Assembly: GCA_905202255.1 (NCBI GenBank)
Contig: CAJKRH010000045.1
Location: 1-12,849, forward strand
DNA from: an uncultured Ruminococcus sp.
Lineage (GTDB): Bacteria; Bacillota; Clostridia; Oscillospirales; CAG-272
Length of the DNA: 12,849 nt
Direction of reading: 5' to 3'
Position 1 is the stretch's first letter. Each line of letters begins with the position of its first letter. This document shows, one piece after another, positions 6,390-12,849 of the stretch. Under the pieces are notes generated by a model. The model was not told the DNA's origin. It made no database searches and saw only the letters and a program-made list of their open reading frames with translations. Made by a program: the position numbers and the translations under genes.

Positions 6390-7561
6390 TCTTCCTCCGA
6401 GAGCTTCTTTATATAGCAACGGCGGCGCTTATGACAGCGCGACTCGAAATTCTTTTCCCACATGGAATGAATCTGATAGTTATCCTCGAGCATAGGTCCT
6501 GTCTCGGCATATTTTACGCCGTATTTCTTCGCTCCGCGGAACATATGCGTGATAAGATTTGCATTCACAGCCTTGCCCATATATTCGGGTGCCGTGCCGA
6601 TGAGCATCATTTCAAGCACATCGAATTTCTTCTGCGTGAAATAATGAAGCATAGGTATCCAGCCGAAGGGAAAAAGCCTTCCCTTCGCTTTTTGCACAGC
6701 CTCAAGCATACTCGGCATTATAACACCGAAGCATATCGGCTTATCGTTTTTATCCACGACAACAAGCAGAAAATCGGGCTTGACCATGGAGATAAACTGA
6801 TTTTTATATAGCTGCACCTGCTTCTCCGTAAGAGGTATAACGCCATAGAGGTGCTTGTATGCATCAAAAAGCAGGTCGAATATCCCTGCGACATAAGGTA
6901 CGACCTCTTTTGTCTTTTTCATTTCGACTACGCGAAGCCCATCGCGGCGGAGCGAATATTCCGCTATGCGCTCTATTCTCGGGTCGAGTTCATCAGGCAC
7001 CTTTACCTCGCGCTCCACCCAGTCTACACGCTTGCCGTAGCCGAGTGCATCGAGATGGTCGGCATAATATTTATGATTATATGTAGTGATGAAAAGTCCT
7101 CTTTCGTCAAACCCGTCGATAAGCAGCCCCTGATGGTCAAGGTCGCAGAAGCCCATCGGTCCCTGAACATTGTCCATGCCGCGTTCCCTTGCCCAGTTTT
7201 CCACCTCGGCAAGCAGCGCGCGGGAAACCTCCGGGTCGTCTATGACATCATATCTGGAAAAGCGCATGCATTTCTGCCCCCAGACCTCATTGAAGCGCTT
7301 GTTGAGTATCGCCGCAACTCTGCCCGCCGGCTCGCCGTTTTTATATGCCATGAAATATCGCGCCTCGCAATATTCAAAGGCGGGATTTTTATCCCATCTC
7401 AGATTTTCCTCTTCATCGAGCATGAGACTCGGGCAATAACTGCTGTTGCCCTTGTAGAGTCTGTCAGGAAAGCGGATGAAGCGGCGCAGGTCGCCTCTCG
7501 ACTCCACCTCTTTGATAATAATGGTGTCGTTTCCCGATTTTATCTCGCGGATATTTTTCAT
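6386..7561 (-). CDS. GNAT-fold acyltransferase-like protein (YghO-like)
   Basis: The 391-residue protein resembles a family of long acyl-CoA N-acyltransferase-like proteins that includes E. coli YghO, of unknown substrate. Recognisable blocks are FIRFPDRLYKGN (28-39), a DEEENLRWDKNPAFEY stretch, GEPAGRVAAILNKRFNE, the GMDNVQGPMGFCDLDHQGLLIDGF core and the C-terminal MMLIGTAPEYMGKAVNANL and YAETGPMLEDNYQI segments. The C-terminal half looks like a degenerate GNAT fold. No membrane segment is seen. The start has AGGGGGAG just upstream and a consensus promoter some 40 bases away. It is the first gene of the operon leading into the hydrolase and proBAC. Whether it has a role linked to proline, or is simply co-transcribed, cannot be told from sequence. 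Confidence 0.75.
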   Translation of the reverse strand: MKNIREIKSGNDTIIIKEVESRGDLRRFIRFPDRLYKGNSSYCPSLMLDEEENLRWDKNPAFEYCEARYFMAYKNGEPAGRVAAILNKRFNEVWGQKCMRFSRYDVIDDPEVSRALLAEVENWARERGMDNVQGPMGFCDLDHQGLLIDGFDERGLFITTYNHKYYADHLDALGYGKRVDWVEREVKVPDELDPRIERIAEYSLRRDGLRVVEMKKTKEVVPYVAGIFDLLFDAYKHLYGVIPLTEKQVQLYKNQFISMVKPDFLLVVVDKNDKPICFGVIMPSMLEAVQKAKGRLFPFGWIPMLHYFTQKKFDVLEMMLIGTAPEYMGKAVNANLITHMFRGAKKYGVKYAETGPMLEDNYQIHSMWEKNFESRCHKRRRCYIKKLSEEE

Positions 7562-7573
7562 GTTCTCCCCCTG

Positions 7574-7591
7574 TCGGAAAAAATTTTCCGA
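7574..7591 (-). promoter_or_regulatory. Leader hairpin before the operon's first ribosome binding site
   Basis: An 8 bp stem, tcggaaaa with ttttccga, and a two-base loop (or 7 bp with four) lies in the short leader, a few bases upstream of the G-rich ribosome binding site at about 7565-7570. It may influence transcript stability or initiation. The leader is too short for a T-box or riboswitch. Confidence 0.35.
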
Positions 7592-7604
7592 TTTTATTTA
7601 TATA

Positions 7605-7633
7605 ATTATACTACCTTTTCTCCGATTTATCAA
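7605..7633 (-). promoter_or_regulatory. Sigma-A promoter of the GNAT-hydrolase-proBAC operon
   Basis: On the minus strand there is TTGATA (7633-7628), a 17-base spacer and a perfect TATAAT (7610-7605). Transcription should start near 7598, about 37 bases before the first ATG. No other promoter of this quality was noticed inside the operon, where gaps are 25 bases or less. Confidence 0.8.
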
Positions 7634-7714
7634 TAAAAACAGGGAAAAAATAAGGATAATATTTCAAAAAACGGTACAAAATAAAAAATGTGACGCTTTT
7701 TACGCGCAAATGTA

Positions 7715-7742
7715 TTGACAAATGTGAATTTTGTGGTATAAT
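7715..7742 (+). promoter_or_regulatory. Promoter of tRNA-Lys
   Basis: TTGACA (7715-7720) and TATAAT (7737-7742) are both perfect consensus hexamers, separated by 16 bases. The start point near 7749 leaves a short 5' leader before the mature tRNA end at 7765. Consensus boxes fit a highly expressed stable RNA. Confidence 0.85.
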
Positions 7743-7764
7743 ATTTAGGCACGAAAAAGAATAT

Positions 7765-7840
7765 GATCCATTAGCTCAGAAGGTAGAGCACATGACTTTT
7801 AATCATGGTGTCCGGAGTTCGACTCTCCGATGGATCACCA
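7765..7840 (+). tRNA. tRNA-Lys (anticodon TTT)
   Basis: The full cloverleaf is visible. The acceptor stem pairs gatccat (7765-7771) with atggatc (7830-7836). The D stem is gctc/gagc, the anticodon stem is catga/tcatg with loop cttttaa (anticodon TTT), and the variable loop has five bases. The T stem is cggag/ctccg with loop ttcgact. The discriminator is A and CCA is encoded (7838-7840). The gene stands alone with its own promoter and terminator and reads lysine codons AAA and AAG. Confidence 0.97.
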
Positions 7841-7846
7841 AAGAAG

Positions 7847-7878
7847 AAGCACTTCGAACGAAGTGCTTTTTGCTTTTT
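7847..7878 (+). terminator. Terminator of tRNA-Lys
   Basis: A 9 bp stem, aagcacttc (7847-7855) with gaagtgctt (7860-7868), closes a gaac loop and continues into tttgcttttt. It begins six bases after the CCA end. Confidence 0.88.
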
Positions 7879-7887
7879 CCCTCGGTG

Positions 7888-7916
7888 TTGACTTTTTCCG
7901 CGAAGCAATGTATACT
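7888..7916 (+). promoter_or_regulatory. Promoter of the lipoprotein gene
   Basis: TTGACT (7888-7893) and TATACT (7911-7916) are separated by 17 bases, directly behind the tRNA terminator. The ribosome binding site GGAGG (7941-7945) sits eight bases before the ATG. Confidence 0.8.
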
Positions 7917-7953
7917 TTATCTAAGAAGCAAATGAGATGCGGAGGAAATCCCG

Positions 7954-8529
7954 ATGAAAAAATTCTTATCACTCGTCATCGCGCTGGCGTTGCTTCTCTG
8001 CTCCGCCGCGCTTGTCTCCTGCGGCGATAAAATCGATATACAGGGCGGCACGACGGCAAAGTCGTCGGTGTCGGCAGAGCCGACCTTGGAGACAACCATG
8101 ACAGGAACAGCAGAAGAGACCGCCAATACTGCGACAACCGAAGCCACATCCGAAACGGTCGCGGCAGATATAGGCAAAGCCACTTCATCCGAGACTGCCT
8201 CGCCCGAGACTACTGCATCAGAAAGTGCAGGCACCGTTGAATCCCGCGAGCCGACAGGCATTTCGCTCGACTATCTGACAACGCCGATAAAAATAAATGC
8301 CAAAGCGACCGTCCGCATAAAAGGAAAGCCGGATACGGAATATAAAATTTCCGTCTTTTATTCCTCTGCGGCGAGCACCGCAAAGGGACTGGAAGCCAAA
8401 ATCTCCGATGGCGGCGGCATGGTATCATGGACATGGAAAGTCGGCGCGCGCACAAAAGAGGGCGAATACAGAATAGTGATAAGCGGCGGCGGGGAAACAT
8501 TCACGACATATTTCCGCGTGACACACTGA
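7954..8529 (+). CDS. Lipoprotein with Ser/Thr/Glu-rich linker and C-terminal beta-sandwich-like domain
   Basis: The 191-residue protein has a type II signal peptide ending in LVSC with the lipid-accepting Cys23, so it should be tethered to the outer face of the membrane. Residues about 32-98 are a low-complexity Thr/Ser/Ala/Glu linker with TTEATSET-like units, likely disordered and able to span the cell wall. Residues about 104-190 form a compact beta-rich domain: KATVRIKGKPDTEYKI, VFYSSAASTAKGLEAK, GMVSWTWKVGARTKEGEYRI and a final FRV strand. This block, with YSS..S.A.GL...SD..G.VSW.WKVG..T..G.Y.I, recurs at the C terminus of surface proteins in Clostridia and looks like an Ig-type fold. The ligand is unknown. 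It is monocistronic, with its own promoter, GGAGG and terminator. Confidence 0.88.
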   Translation: MKKFLSLVIALALLLCSAALVSCGDKIDIQGGTTAKSSVSAEPTLETTMTGTAEETANTATTEATSETVAADIGKATSSETASPETTASESAGTVESREPTGISLDYLTTPIKINAKATVRIKGKPDTEYKISVFYSSAASTAKGLEAKISDGGGMVSWTWKVGARTKEGEYRIVISGGGETFTTYFRVTH

Positions 8530-8537
8530 CACATAAA

Positions 8538-8564
8538 AAGAGCCGAGGCGATGCCTCGGCTCTT
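8538..8564. terminator. Bidirectional terminator between convergent genes
   Basis: A perfect 12 bp stem, aagagccgaggc (8538-8549) with gcctcggctctt (8553-8564), closes a three-base loop. A T-rich tail follows rightwards (8565-8573), and an A-run leftwards (8535-8539) gives a T-run on the other strand. It lies between the stop codons at 8529 and 8568 and should end both transcripts. Confidence 0.9.
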
Positions 8565-8567
8565 CTT

Positions 8568-9368
8568 TTATTTCAGTTTTTCTTTTGCCGCGGCGGCAAA
8601 GTATGTATCTCCGCCGTTTTTTGCCGCGAAATCAAAGTATTCGCGGGCTTTTTCCGTCTCGCCCAGCTTTTCATAGGCTACGGCGAGCGAATACTTTATT
8701 TTCACATCGCGCAGTGGCGATTCCTGTGACTTATCCTTTATCGGAACTGTCAGCTCATGCTCGAAATATTCTGTTGCGCCATCTTCTCCGCGTGCGAGCG
8801 CCAGATAATGCTTGCCCATATCCAGCTCGCGCATATATGCGAGCCGCAGAGAGGAGCCGAATGTGCCGAGGAGCAGTGCCTTTTCCTGCTCGGCGAGAGC
8901 TTTTTCCGCACCGTCGAGGTCGCCTCTCTGAAGGCAAAGTTCTGTTTTTGCGCTGTTCCAGAGCGAGCGGAGCGCCGACTTTGACGCAGGCAGGAATGTG
9001 AGGTCATATTTATCGAGATATTTCTGCGCTTCATCGGGCTTTCCGAGCGCCAGACAGCACGAGCAGATATAATAAGCGATAAGAATGGCATTATAGCTGT
9101 AATCCTTGCATTTCGCATAAAGCGCGCTGTATTTCGCAAGGCTCTCGTTTATCCGGCAATGCCTGAAAAGCACGCGTATTTTGCCGAATTTTGTATTTGC
9201 TATCGCGGTAAAAACCGCGGCGCAGACAAAAATCCAGACAAAAACCAAAAATATCAGGAGCACACTTGAAGCGGGGTTTGTTCCGCGGAAAACGACACAT
9301 AGCGCAATAAGCCCCGCAATAACCGTTATCATATATGCGGCAAAAACGCCCTTATACAGCTTCAGCAT
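8568..9368 (-). CDS. Two-helix membrane protein with TPR-like repeats
   Basis: The 266-residue protein begins with two membrane helices (about residues 7-27 and 35-58), followed by an alpha-helical soluble region to the C terminus. Helical pairs resemble tetratricopeptide repeats: NAILIAYYICSCCLALGKPDEAQKYLDKY, WNSAKTELCLQRGDLDGAEKALAEQE, and KYSLAVAYEKLGETEKAREYFDFAAKNGG, the last being the clearest. TPR proteins usually hold partner proteins together. With a short loop between the two helices, the repeats should face the cytoplasm. The start is well supported by GGAGAG upstream. It begins three bases after the stop codon of the GH38 gene, so the two are almost certainly co-transcribed and translationally coupled. 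A functional link is possible but not shown. Confidence 0.8.
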   Translation of the reverse strand: MLKLYKGVFAAYMITVIAGLIALCVVFRGTNPASSVLLIFLVFVWIFVCAAVFTAIANTKFGKIRVLFRHCRINESLAKYSALYAKCKDYSYNAILIAYYICSCCLALGKPDEAQKYLDKYDLTFLPASKSALRSLWNSAKTELCLQRGDLDGAEKALAEQEKALLLGTFGSSLRLAYMRELDMGKHYLALARGEDGATEYFEHELTVPIKDKSQESPLRDVKIKYSLAVAYEKLGETEKAREYFDFAAKNGGDTYFAAAAKEKLK

Positions 9369-9371
9369 AAA

Positions 9372-11867
9372 TTATCTCTCCGTAAGGTCTGTTTCGACGA
9401 CTGTTTTTGTCGCGAGATTTATTTTCACCGTCTTGAATTCATATGCGCCGAGGGTAAATTCCTTTTCAAAGCCTATCGCGGGAAGCGTCAGCACTGTTTT
9501 GCGGGCTTCCGCCGTCGGATTGAAGAGGCGGATAACGGAATCGTCGCTCTTCTCTGCCTTTTTGAATACGGCAAGCGTAATAACATCATCGGAAAGCCTT
9601 GCAAATGCGGGGATAGTATCTTCCTTTTCCTTTTCGCAGCCTATCGGGAAGAACGAGAGAGCCATCGGCTTCTCGGCAAGAGCCATCGCTTCGCGCTCTG
9701 CCTTTGCATAGCGCTCCGCCTTTTCGCCGGCGCAGATAACGAATGTATAATCATGCTCGCCCTGATCTATGAAAGGCGAAAATCTGTCCTGCTCCATGAT
9801 ATACGGCTTGCGCACGGAGAAATCGCTCTTGCCCGCGGAATAGCCGGGACTGCGGAGCATTGTGATGCGGTATTCGCCATCGAGATAATCCGAGCCATAG
9901 GTCGAGGAATTGATAACGGAAAGCGCATTTTCCCCGTTTGAGAGGATATTCCATTTCTGGCTGACCATTTCGTTTCCGTTTGTGAGGAGTTTTTCACTGC
10001 CGTATGCCTGCTGACCGATGAATGTATCGTATTTCTCGGTTTTCAGCGAAAGCTTGAGCATCGTCATCTTCTCATTCCAGTAAACCTTGTCATTTATCGT
10101 TATCGCCGTGCCGTGCTTGGGCAGGATATATCTGCGGCAGATGAATGAATCGTGATATTTATAGAGTGCTTCGATTATCGTGCGTACGGCACCGTCCTCG
10201 ATGAGGCGGACGGCACGCGGCGTTTCCCCATTGATGATACCCGAAAAATCGGCTGCTTCCTTTGCATCCATGAGTGCAAATTCGCCCTTTATCTCGCGGA
10301 AAGCCTTTTCCTTATGTGCCCATGAGTTTTCATCATCCTTGATCGCAAGGGGCTTGAGCGACTCCGTAAGAAGTCCCGTTATGCCGTTTGCCGTGTAGCT
10401 GTCGATAAGACCTGTATTCATATTTATCACAACGCGCATCTCGCCGTTGTCAAAGGTAAATGTATCTCCCTCGGGCTGAGTGAGTGCGGCAGGCGTAGGG
10501 ATAAGCTCAATCTTTATATCAAAGCGCTTCATCTGACCGGGAGCAAGAGTAGCGTCAAAAACACTGCGGATACGCCAGTCCACATTGAAGTTTGAAGACT
10601 CATGCTCGCGCTGAGAAGGAATCTCGACGCCGTTTTCATAAACATGAGGGAGAGCATAGAGCGCGGGGTTTTTATTCTGGTCGGGAAGCTGATATTCCAC
10701 CTGAACCGTCTCTCTTACCTCAAAAGCATGCGGATTGTAGACGAAAACGGGAATTTCACCGTCTGCCGCCTTTTTCTTGTCGGAGCAGAGCGCGAGGAAC
10801 GCACGAATCTTGATATCGCGCAGCTCTTTGAGTCCGTGCCCCGCAACACCGAGCGAATATTCCTCTACGGCGGCAATGGCGGAGCCGGGGAGAATATCAT
10901 GAAACTCTATGAGCATGAGGTCTTTTGTAGCGACCTTTATCTTCTCTGCGGGATAATCCATCACACCTGCCATGAAGGCGTGTGCAGCCATTTTTTCTGT
11001 CATATAAAGCTCGTTTTCAAGCTTTCTGTGTATCGTTTTGATACGCATCTGCGTCGTATAACAGCCTGTATAGCGCGGATTCATCAGTCCCGAATATTCA
11101 GGCAGGCTCGGCTCCTTTTCGGCAAGCTCCGCAAAATATGCCTCGGGCGTGGAATGAATGATCCGGAATTCCTTTTCCTTTTCGGCAAGTCCGGCTATCT
11201 TTTCATAGTCGATACGGGAGGGACCGCCGCCGTGATTTCCTATACCCCAGAGTACCATACCGACGGATTTACCGCGGTTCTTTTCCATCCAGCCCTTTAT
11301 CTTTTCGTCAGCCTCGCCGCGGTGCGATTCATATGAATTATAAGCGCGGTGGCATGCAATTTTGGAGCCGGAGAAGCCGACCCATTCAAAATCCTCGGCG
11401 GGCAGATCTATCATATCGGGTTCGGGACGGCAGAAGATATATGAATCATAGCCTGCCTTTTTCATTATTTCGACAAGCCCGCGCGTATGACCGAAGGCAT
11501 CAAAATTTATTGCCGTTTTCGGCTCTACGCCGAATTTATCAAGGAAATAATATTTTCCCGCGAGAATCTGGCGCACAAAGCTCTCGCCCGAGGGGAGATT
11601 GCAATCGGGCTGGAGATACCAGCCGCCCATGATATGCCATTTGCCCTCGCGTACAAGCTTCTGTATGCGTGAGAAAAGATGCGGGTCGTTTTCCTCTACC
11701 CATTCATAAAGCATGGCTTCATTATGGCAGAAAATAAACCCGTCATAATCATCGCAGAAATCCGCGGCGACACGGAAAGTGGAAAGCGTCTCGGCTATGC
11801 CCTCCTCTATTTCCCAGAGCCATACGGGGTCGATATGTGCATTACAGATAAGATGAAGATTATTCAT
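9372..11867 (-). CDS. Alpha-mannosidase, glycoside hydrolase family 38
   Basis: GH38 enzymes are zinc-dependent retaining alpha-mannosidases. The catalytic barrel starts at once with CNAHIDPVW (zinc ligands His11 and Asp13). It continues with WHIMGGWYLQPDCNLPSGES, the nucleophile in NFDAFGH (Asp123, also a zinc ligand), WGIGNHGGGPS (207-217) and a zinc His in EFHDILPGSA (His323). Helical-bundle and C-terminal beta-sandwich regions follow, for 831 residues in all, a usual size. No signal peptide is seen, so it is probably cytoplasmic and acts on imported manno-oligosaccharides or phosphorylated derivatives. I chose the ATG at 11867 because it opens the conserved block with AAAGG upstream. The longest frame starts at a TTG that is the promoter's -35 box, and the ATG at 11900 sits at the transcription start. 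No sugar transporter or regulator is adjacent, so the substrate is not indicated by context. Confidence 0.94.
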   Translation of the reverse strand: MNNLHLICNAHIDPVWLWEIEEGIAETLSTFRVAADFCDDYDGFIFCHNEAMLYEWVEENDPHLFSRIQKLVREGKWHIMGGWYLQPDCNLPSGESFVRQILAGKYYFLDKFGVEPKTAINFDAFGHTRGLVEIMKKAGYDSYIFCRPEPDMIDLPAEDFEWVGFSGSKIACHRAYNSYESHRGEADEKIKGWMEKNRGKSVGMVLWGIGNHGGGPSRIDYEKIAGLAEKEKEFRIIHSTPEAYFAELAEKEPSLPEYSGLMNPRYTGCYTTQMRIKTIHRKLENELYMTEKMAAHAFMAGVMDYPAEKIKVATKDLMLIEFHDILPGSAIAAVEEYSLGVAGHGLKELRDIKIRAFLALCSDKKKAADGEIPVFVYNPHAFEVRETVQVEYQLPDQNKNPALYALPHVYENGVEIPSQREHESSNFNVDWRIRSVFDATLAPGQMKRFDIKIELIPTPAALTQPEGDTFTFDNGEMRVVINMNTGLIDSYTANGITGLLTESLKPLAIKDDENSWAHKEKAFREIKGEFALMDAKEAADFSGIINGETPRAVRLIEDGAVRTIIEALYKYHDSFICRRYILPKHGTAITINDKVYWNEKMTMLKLSLKTEKYDTFIGQQAYGSEKLLTNGNEMVSQKWNILSNGENALSVINSSTYGSDYLDGEYRITMLRSPGYSAGKSDFSVRKPYIMEQDRFSPFIDQGEHDYTFVICAGEKAERYAKAEREAMALAEKPMALSFFPIGCEKEKEDTIPAFARLSDDVITLAVFKKAEKSDDSVIRLFNPTAEARKTVLTLPAIGFEKEFTLGAYEFKTVKINLATKTVVETDLTER

Positions 11868-11904
11868 ATCGGAATTACCTTTCAAAATATATTTTAACAT
11901 AGTG

Positions 11905-11933
11905 ATTGTACCATAATCCGCCGCCGCTTTCAA
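11905..11933 (-). promoter_or_regulatory. Sigma-A promoter of the GH38 gene
   Basis: On the minus strand there is TTGAAA (11933-11928), a 17-base GC-rich spacer and TACAAT (11910-11905). Initiation near 11898 gives a leader of about 30 bases. It diverges from the DUF4364 promoter, with about 60 bases between the two. Confidence 0.78.
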
Positions 11934-11991
11934 GAGAAAAATGAAATATATATAAATTTTTCCGCGCGGCTATGTACTTTTCATCGGTTTT

Positions 11992-12001
11992 GTGATAGAA
12001 T
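11992..12001 (+). promoter_or_regulatory. Possible extended -10 promoter of the DUF4364 gene
   Basis: TAGAAT (11996-12001) is preceded at the right distance by TG (11993-11994), giving an extended -10 element. No good -35 hexamer is seen at 16-18 bases. Initiation near 12008 would leave a leader of about 22 bases holding GGGAGGTG. Confidence 0.45.
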
Positions 12002-12029
12002 AAAAGCATACCGAGGGAGGTGTGTAAAA

Positions 12030-12587
12030 ATGGCATTACAGCTCAAAGAAAAAACCGATGTTAAAATTTTTATACTTTATCTTCTCATGAATATAGGCAA
12101 GCCGATAGATATCATCACACTCAATGACATAATAATGGAAGATGAATTTGTAAATCAGTTTGACTTCATGGACTGTCTGTGTGAACTCATAGACGCAGGT
12201 GCTGTCGATAAGATACATTTCGGCAGAAGTGAACTTTACAATATCACGCATGAGGGAATTATCGCCGCACGCACGCTCCAGAGTACACTTTTGCCGCAGA
12301 TAAGAGAAAAAAGCTTTCGCAGTGCGGTGCAGTTGCTCAGCTTCAAACGCAGAGGCAGCAAGCCCTCTTCTTATATAGAGGAAACAGGAGACGGGCGCTA
12401 TCGCCTCGTCTGCAAAATAGCCGATTCCACCTGCGCATATATGGAAACATCGTTTGTTTTTGAAACACGGCGGCAGGCGGAAAGACTAAAATATCATTTT
12501 GATGAAAATGCGGAATTTATCTATCGCGGAATGCTCGGACTTTTCTCGGGAGAGGTAAATTATCTCGCGCCGGAAATCGACGAATAA
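12030..12587 (+). CDS. DUF4364 family protein, predicted winged-helix regulator
   Basis: The 185-residue cytoplasmic protein matches the Firmicutes DUF4364 family. The N-terminal 90 residues look like a winged-helix DNA-binding domain: KIFILYLLMNIGKPIDIITLNDIIM, then FMDCLCELIDAGAVDKI as the recognition region and ELYNITHEGIIAARTL as the wing. The family's typical LPQIREK follows at about 87-93. The C-terminal half is a beta-rich region of unknown role. No cofactor or metal motif is evident. The start is supported by GGGAGGTG nine bases upstream. The gene stands alone, divergent from the GH38 gene, with its own terminator. The shared intergenic region of under 170 bases makes it a conceivable regulator of the mannosidase, but DUF4364 genes are usually found in varied contexts, so this is a guess. 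Confidence 0.85.
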   Translation: MALQLKEKTDVKIFILYLLMNIGKPIDIITLNDIIMEDEFVNQFDFMDCLCELIDAGAVDKIHFGRSELYNITHEGIIAARTLQSTLLPQIREKSFRSAVQLLSFKRRGSKPSSYIEETGDGRYRLVCKIADSTCAYMETSFVFETRRQAERLKYHFDENAEFIYRGMLGLFSGEVNYLAPEIDE

Positions 12588-12601
12588 TAGGGAATAACAG
12601 T

Positions 12602-12628
12602 AAAAGGCAGGGGCTCCCCTGCCTTTTT
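12602..12628 (+). terminator. Terminator of the DUF4364 gene
   Basis: aaaaggcagggg (12602-12613) pairs with cccctgcctttt (12616-12627), up to 12 bp with the innermost pairs opening into the loop, followed by a T. It lies 15 bases after the stop codon and is a clear intrinsic terminator. Confidence 0.9.
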
Positions 12629-12685
12629 GCATGCGATTTTACTCAATGTTGTGAAATTTCGCGCCAAAATTGAAGCTTTTGTCCT

Positions 12686-12717
12686 CAATAAGTTTTTGCA
12701 CACCCACAATAAGTTTT
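12686..12717. repeat. Short tandem duplication at the inner edge of the right repeat
   Basis: caataagtttt occurs at 12686-12696 and again at 12707-12717, 21 bases apart. The second copy is the inner end of the 139-base repeat. Only the right copy of that repeat has this doubling. It could be a small duplication at an insertion boundary or slippage. Confidence 0.45.
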
Positions 12718-12849
12718 CGCCCGCCTTTTTCAAAAGGCGGCGCCATCAAAGGTGCGTAACCTTTGTCGCGCTCCGCAGAGCGCGAAATCTCATATCGGCG
12801 TTTTCTTTTTGATAGCTTTTTCTTTTGCGCCTGCATATGCAAAAGAAAA
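12711..12849 (-). repeat. 139-base structured repeat, right copy (cut by window end)
   Basis: This is the inverted counterpart of 403-541. Read on the minus strand from 12849, it gives the same four hairpins. H0 pairs ttttcttttgc (12849-12839) with gcaaaagaaaa (12828-12818). The 32-base identical block is 12834-12803. H1 spans 12786-12765 and is identical to the left copy. H2 pairs caaaggt (12765-12759) with acctttg (12753-12747), loop tacgc. H3 pairs within 12740-12721 (9 bp). It ends in gcgaaaactt (12720-12711). It probably extends a few bases past the window. Relative to the DUF4364 gene it lies downstream, behind the intrinsic terminator, in the same orientation relative to its gene as the left copy has to the gene at 558. 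Confidence 0.75.

Noticed and set aside
6390..6419. A start ten codons upstream for the hydrolase
   Set aside because: It would overlap the upstream gene by 34 bases. The ATG at 6389 forms an ATGA overlap with GGAGG ahead of it.
7562..7633. A proline-responsive T-box or riboswitch leader for the pro operon
   Set aside because: The promoter lies so close that the leader is under 40 bases, too short for either. Only a small hairpin is present.
10602..11336. A 244-codon plus-strand frame
   Set aside because: It is antisense to the GH38 catalytic domain and has no domain or ribosome binding site of its own.
12639..12842. A 67-codon minus-strand frame over the right repeat
   Set aside because: It is a translation of the repeat itself. 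The copies share paired stems with compensated changes rather than a codon-level pattern.
403..12849. A composite transposon bounded by inverted repeats
   Set aside because: No transposase is present, the enclosed genes are core metabolism, and no terminal target duplication can be seen. Dispersed repeats at gene ends explain the arrangement better.

Overview
The window reads as an ordinary chromosomal stretch of an anaerobic Bacillota (Clostridia) genome, probably an uncultured gut-type Oscillospirales or related lineage. The assignment is inferred from strong AGGAGG-type ribosome binding sites, consensus sigma-A promoters with 16-17 bp spacers, a DUF4364 gene (a Firmicutes family), a CCA-encoding tRNA-Lys, roughly balanced base composition and dense intrinsic terminators. 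I see no transposase, integrase, phage gene or CRISPR array.

Layout. Positions 1-541 hold no convincing gene. They carry a truncated hairpin repeat at the window edge, several more hairpins, and a 139-base structured repeat at 403-541. A leftward pair follows: a DUF3810 membrane protein with an HEMAH motif (1234-2358), then a small exported protein (558-1175), transcribed from a clear promoter at 2402-2430. Next is a compact leftward five-gene operon from a promoter at 7605-7633: a YghO-like GNAT-fold protein, a membrane-anchored alpha/beta hydrolase, and then proB, proA and proC, the complete glutamate-to-proline pathway. Divergent from it are a tRNA-Lys(TTT) with its own promoter and terminator, and a lipoprotein gene with a Ser/Thr/Glu-rich linker and a C-terminal beta-sandwich-like domain. 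A bidirectional terminator at 8538-8564 separates that gene from a convergent leftward pair: a GH38 alpha-mannosidase (9372-11867) and a two-helix membrane protein with TPR-like repeats (8568-9368). Divergent from the mannosidase is a DUF4364 gene with a strong terminator. The window ends in a second, inverted copy of the 139-base repeat (12711-12849).

The most interesting signal is this repeat. The two copies lie in opposite orientation at the two ends of the window, each just outside the last gene and in the same orientation relative to that gene. Each copy folds into four consecutive hairpins. In the second internal hairpin, four of seven base pairs differ between copies and all four changes are compensated, while the loop is nearly unchanged. 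This is direct evidence of selection on, or recurrent maintenance of, a nucleic-acid structure rather than a protein. The rest is mostly core metabolism, with three poorly characterised membrane or surface proteins as secondary leads.
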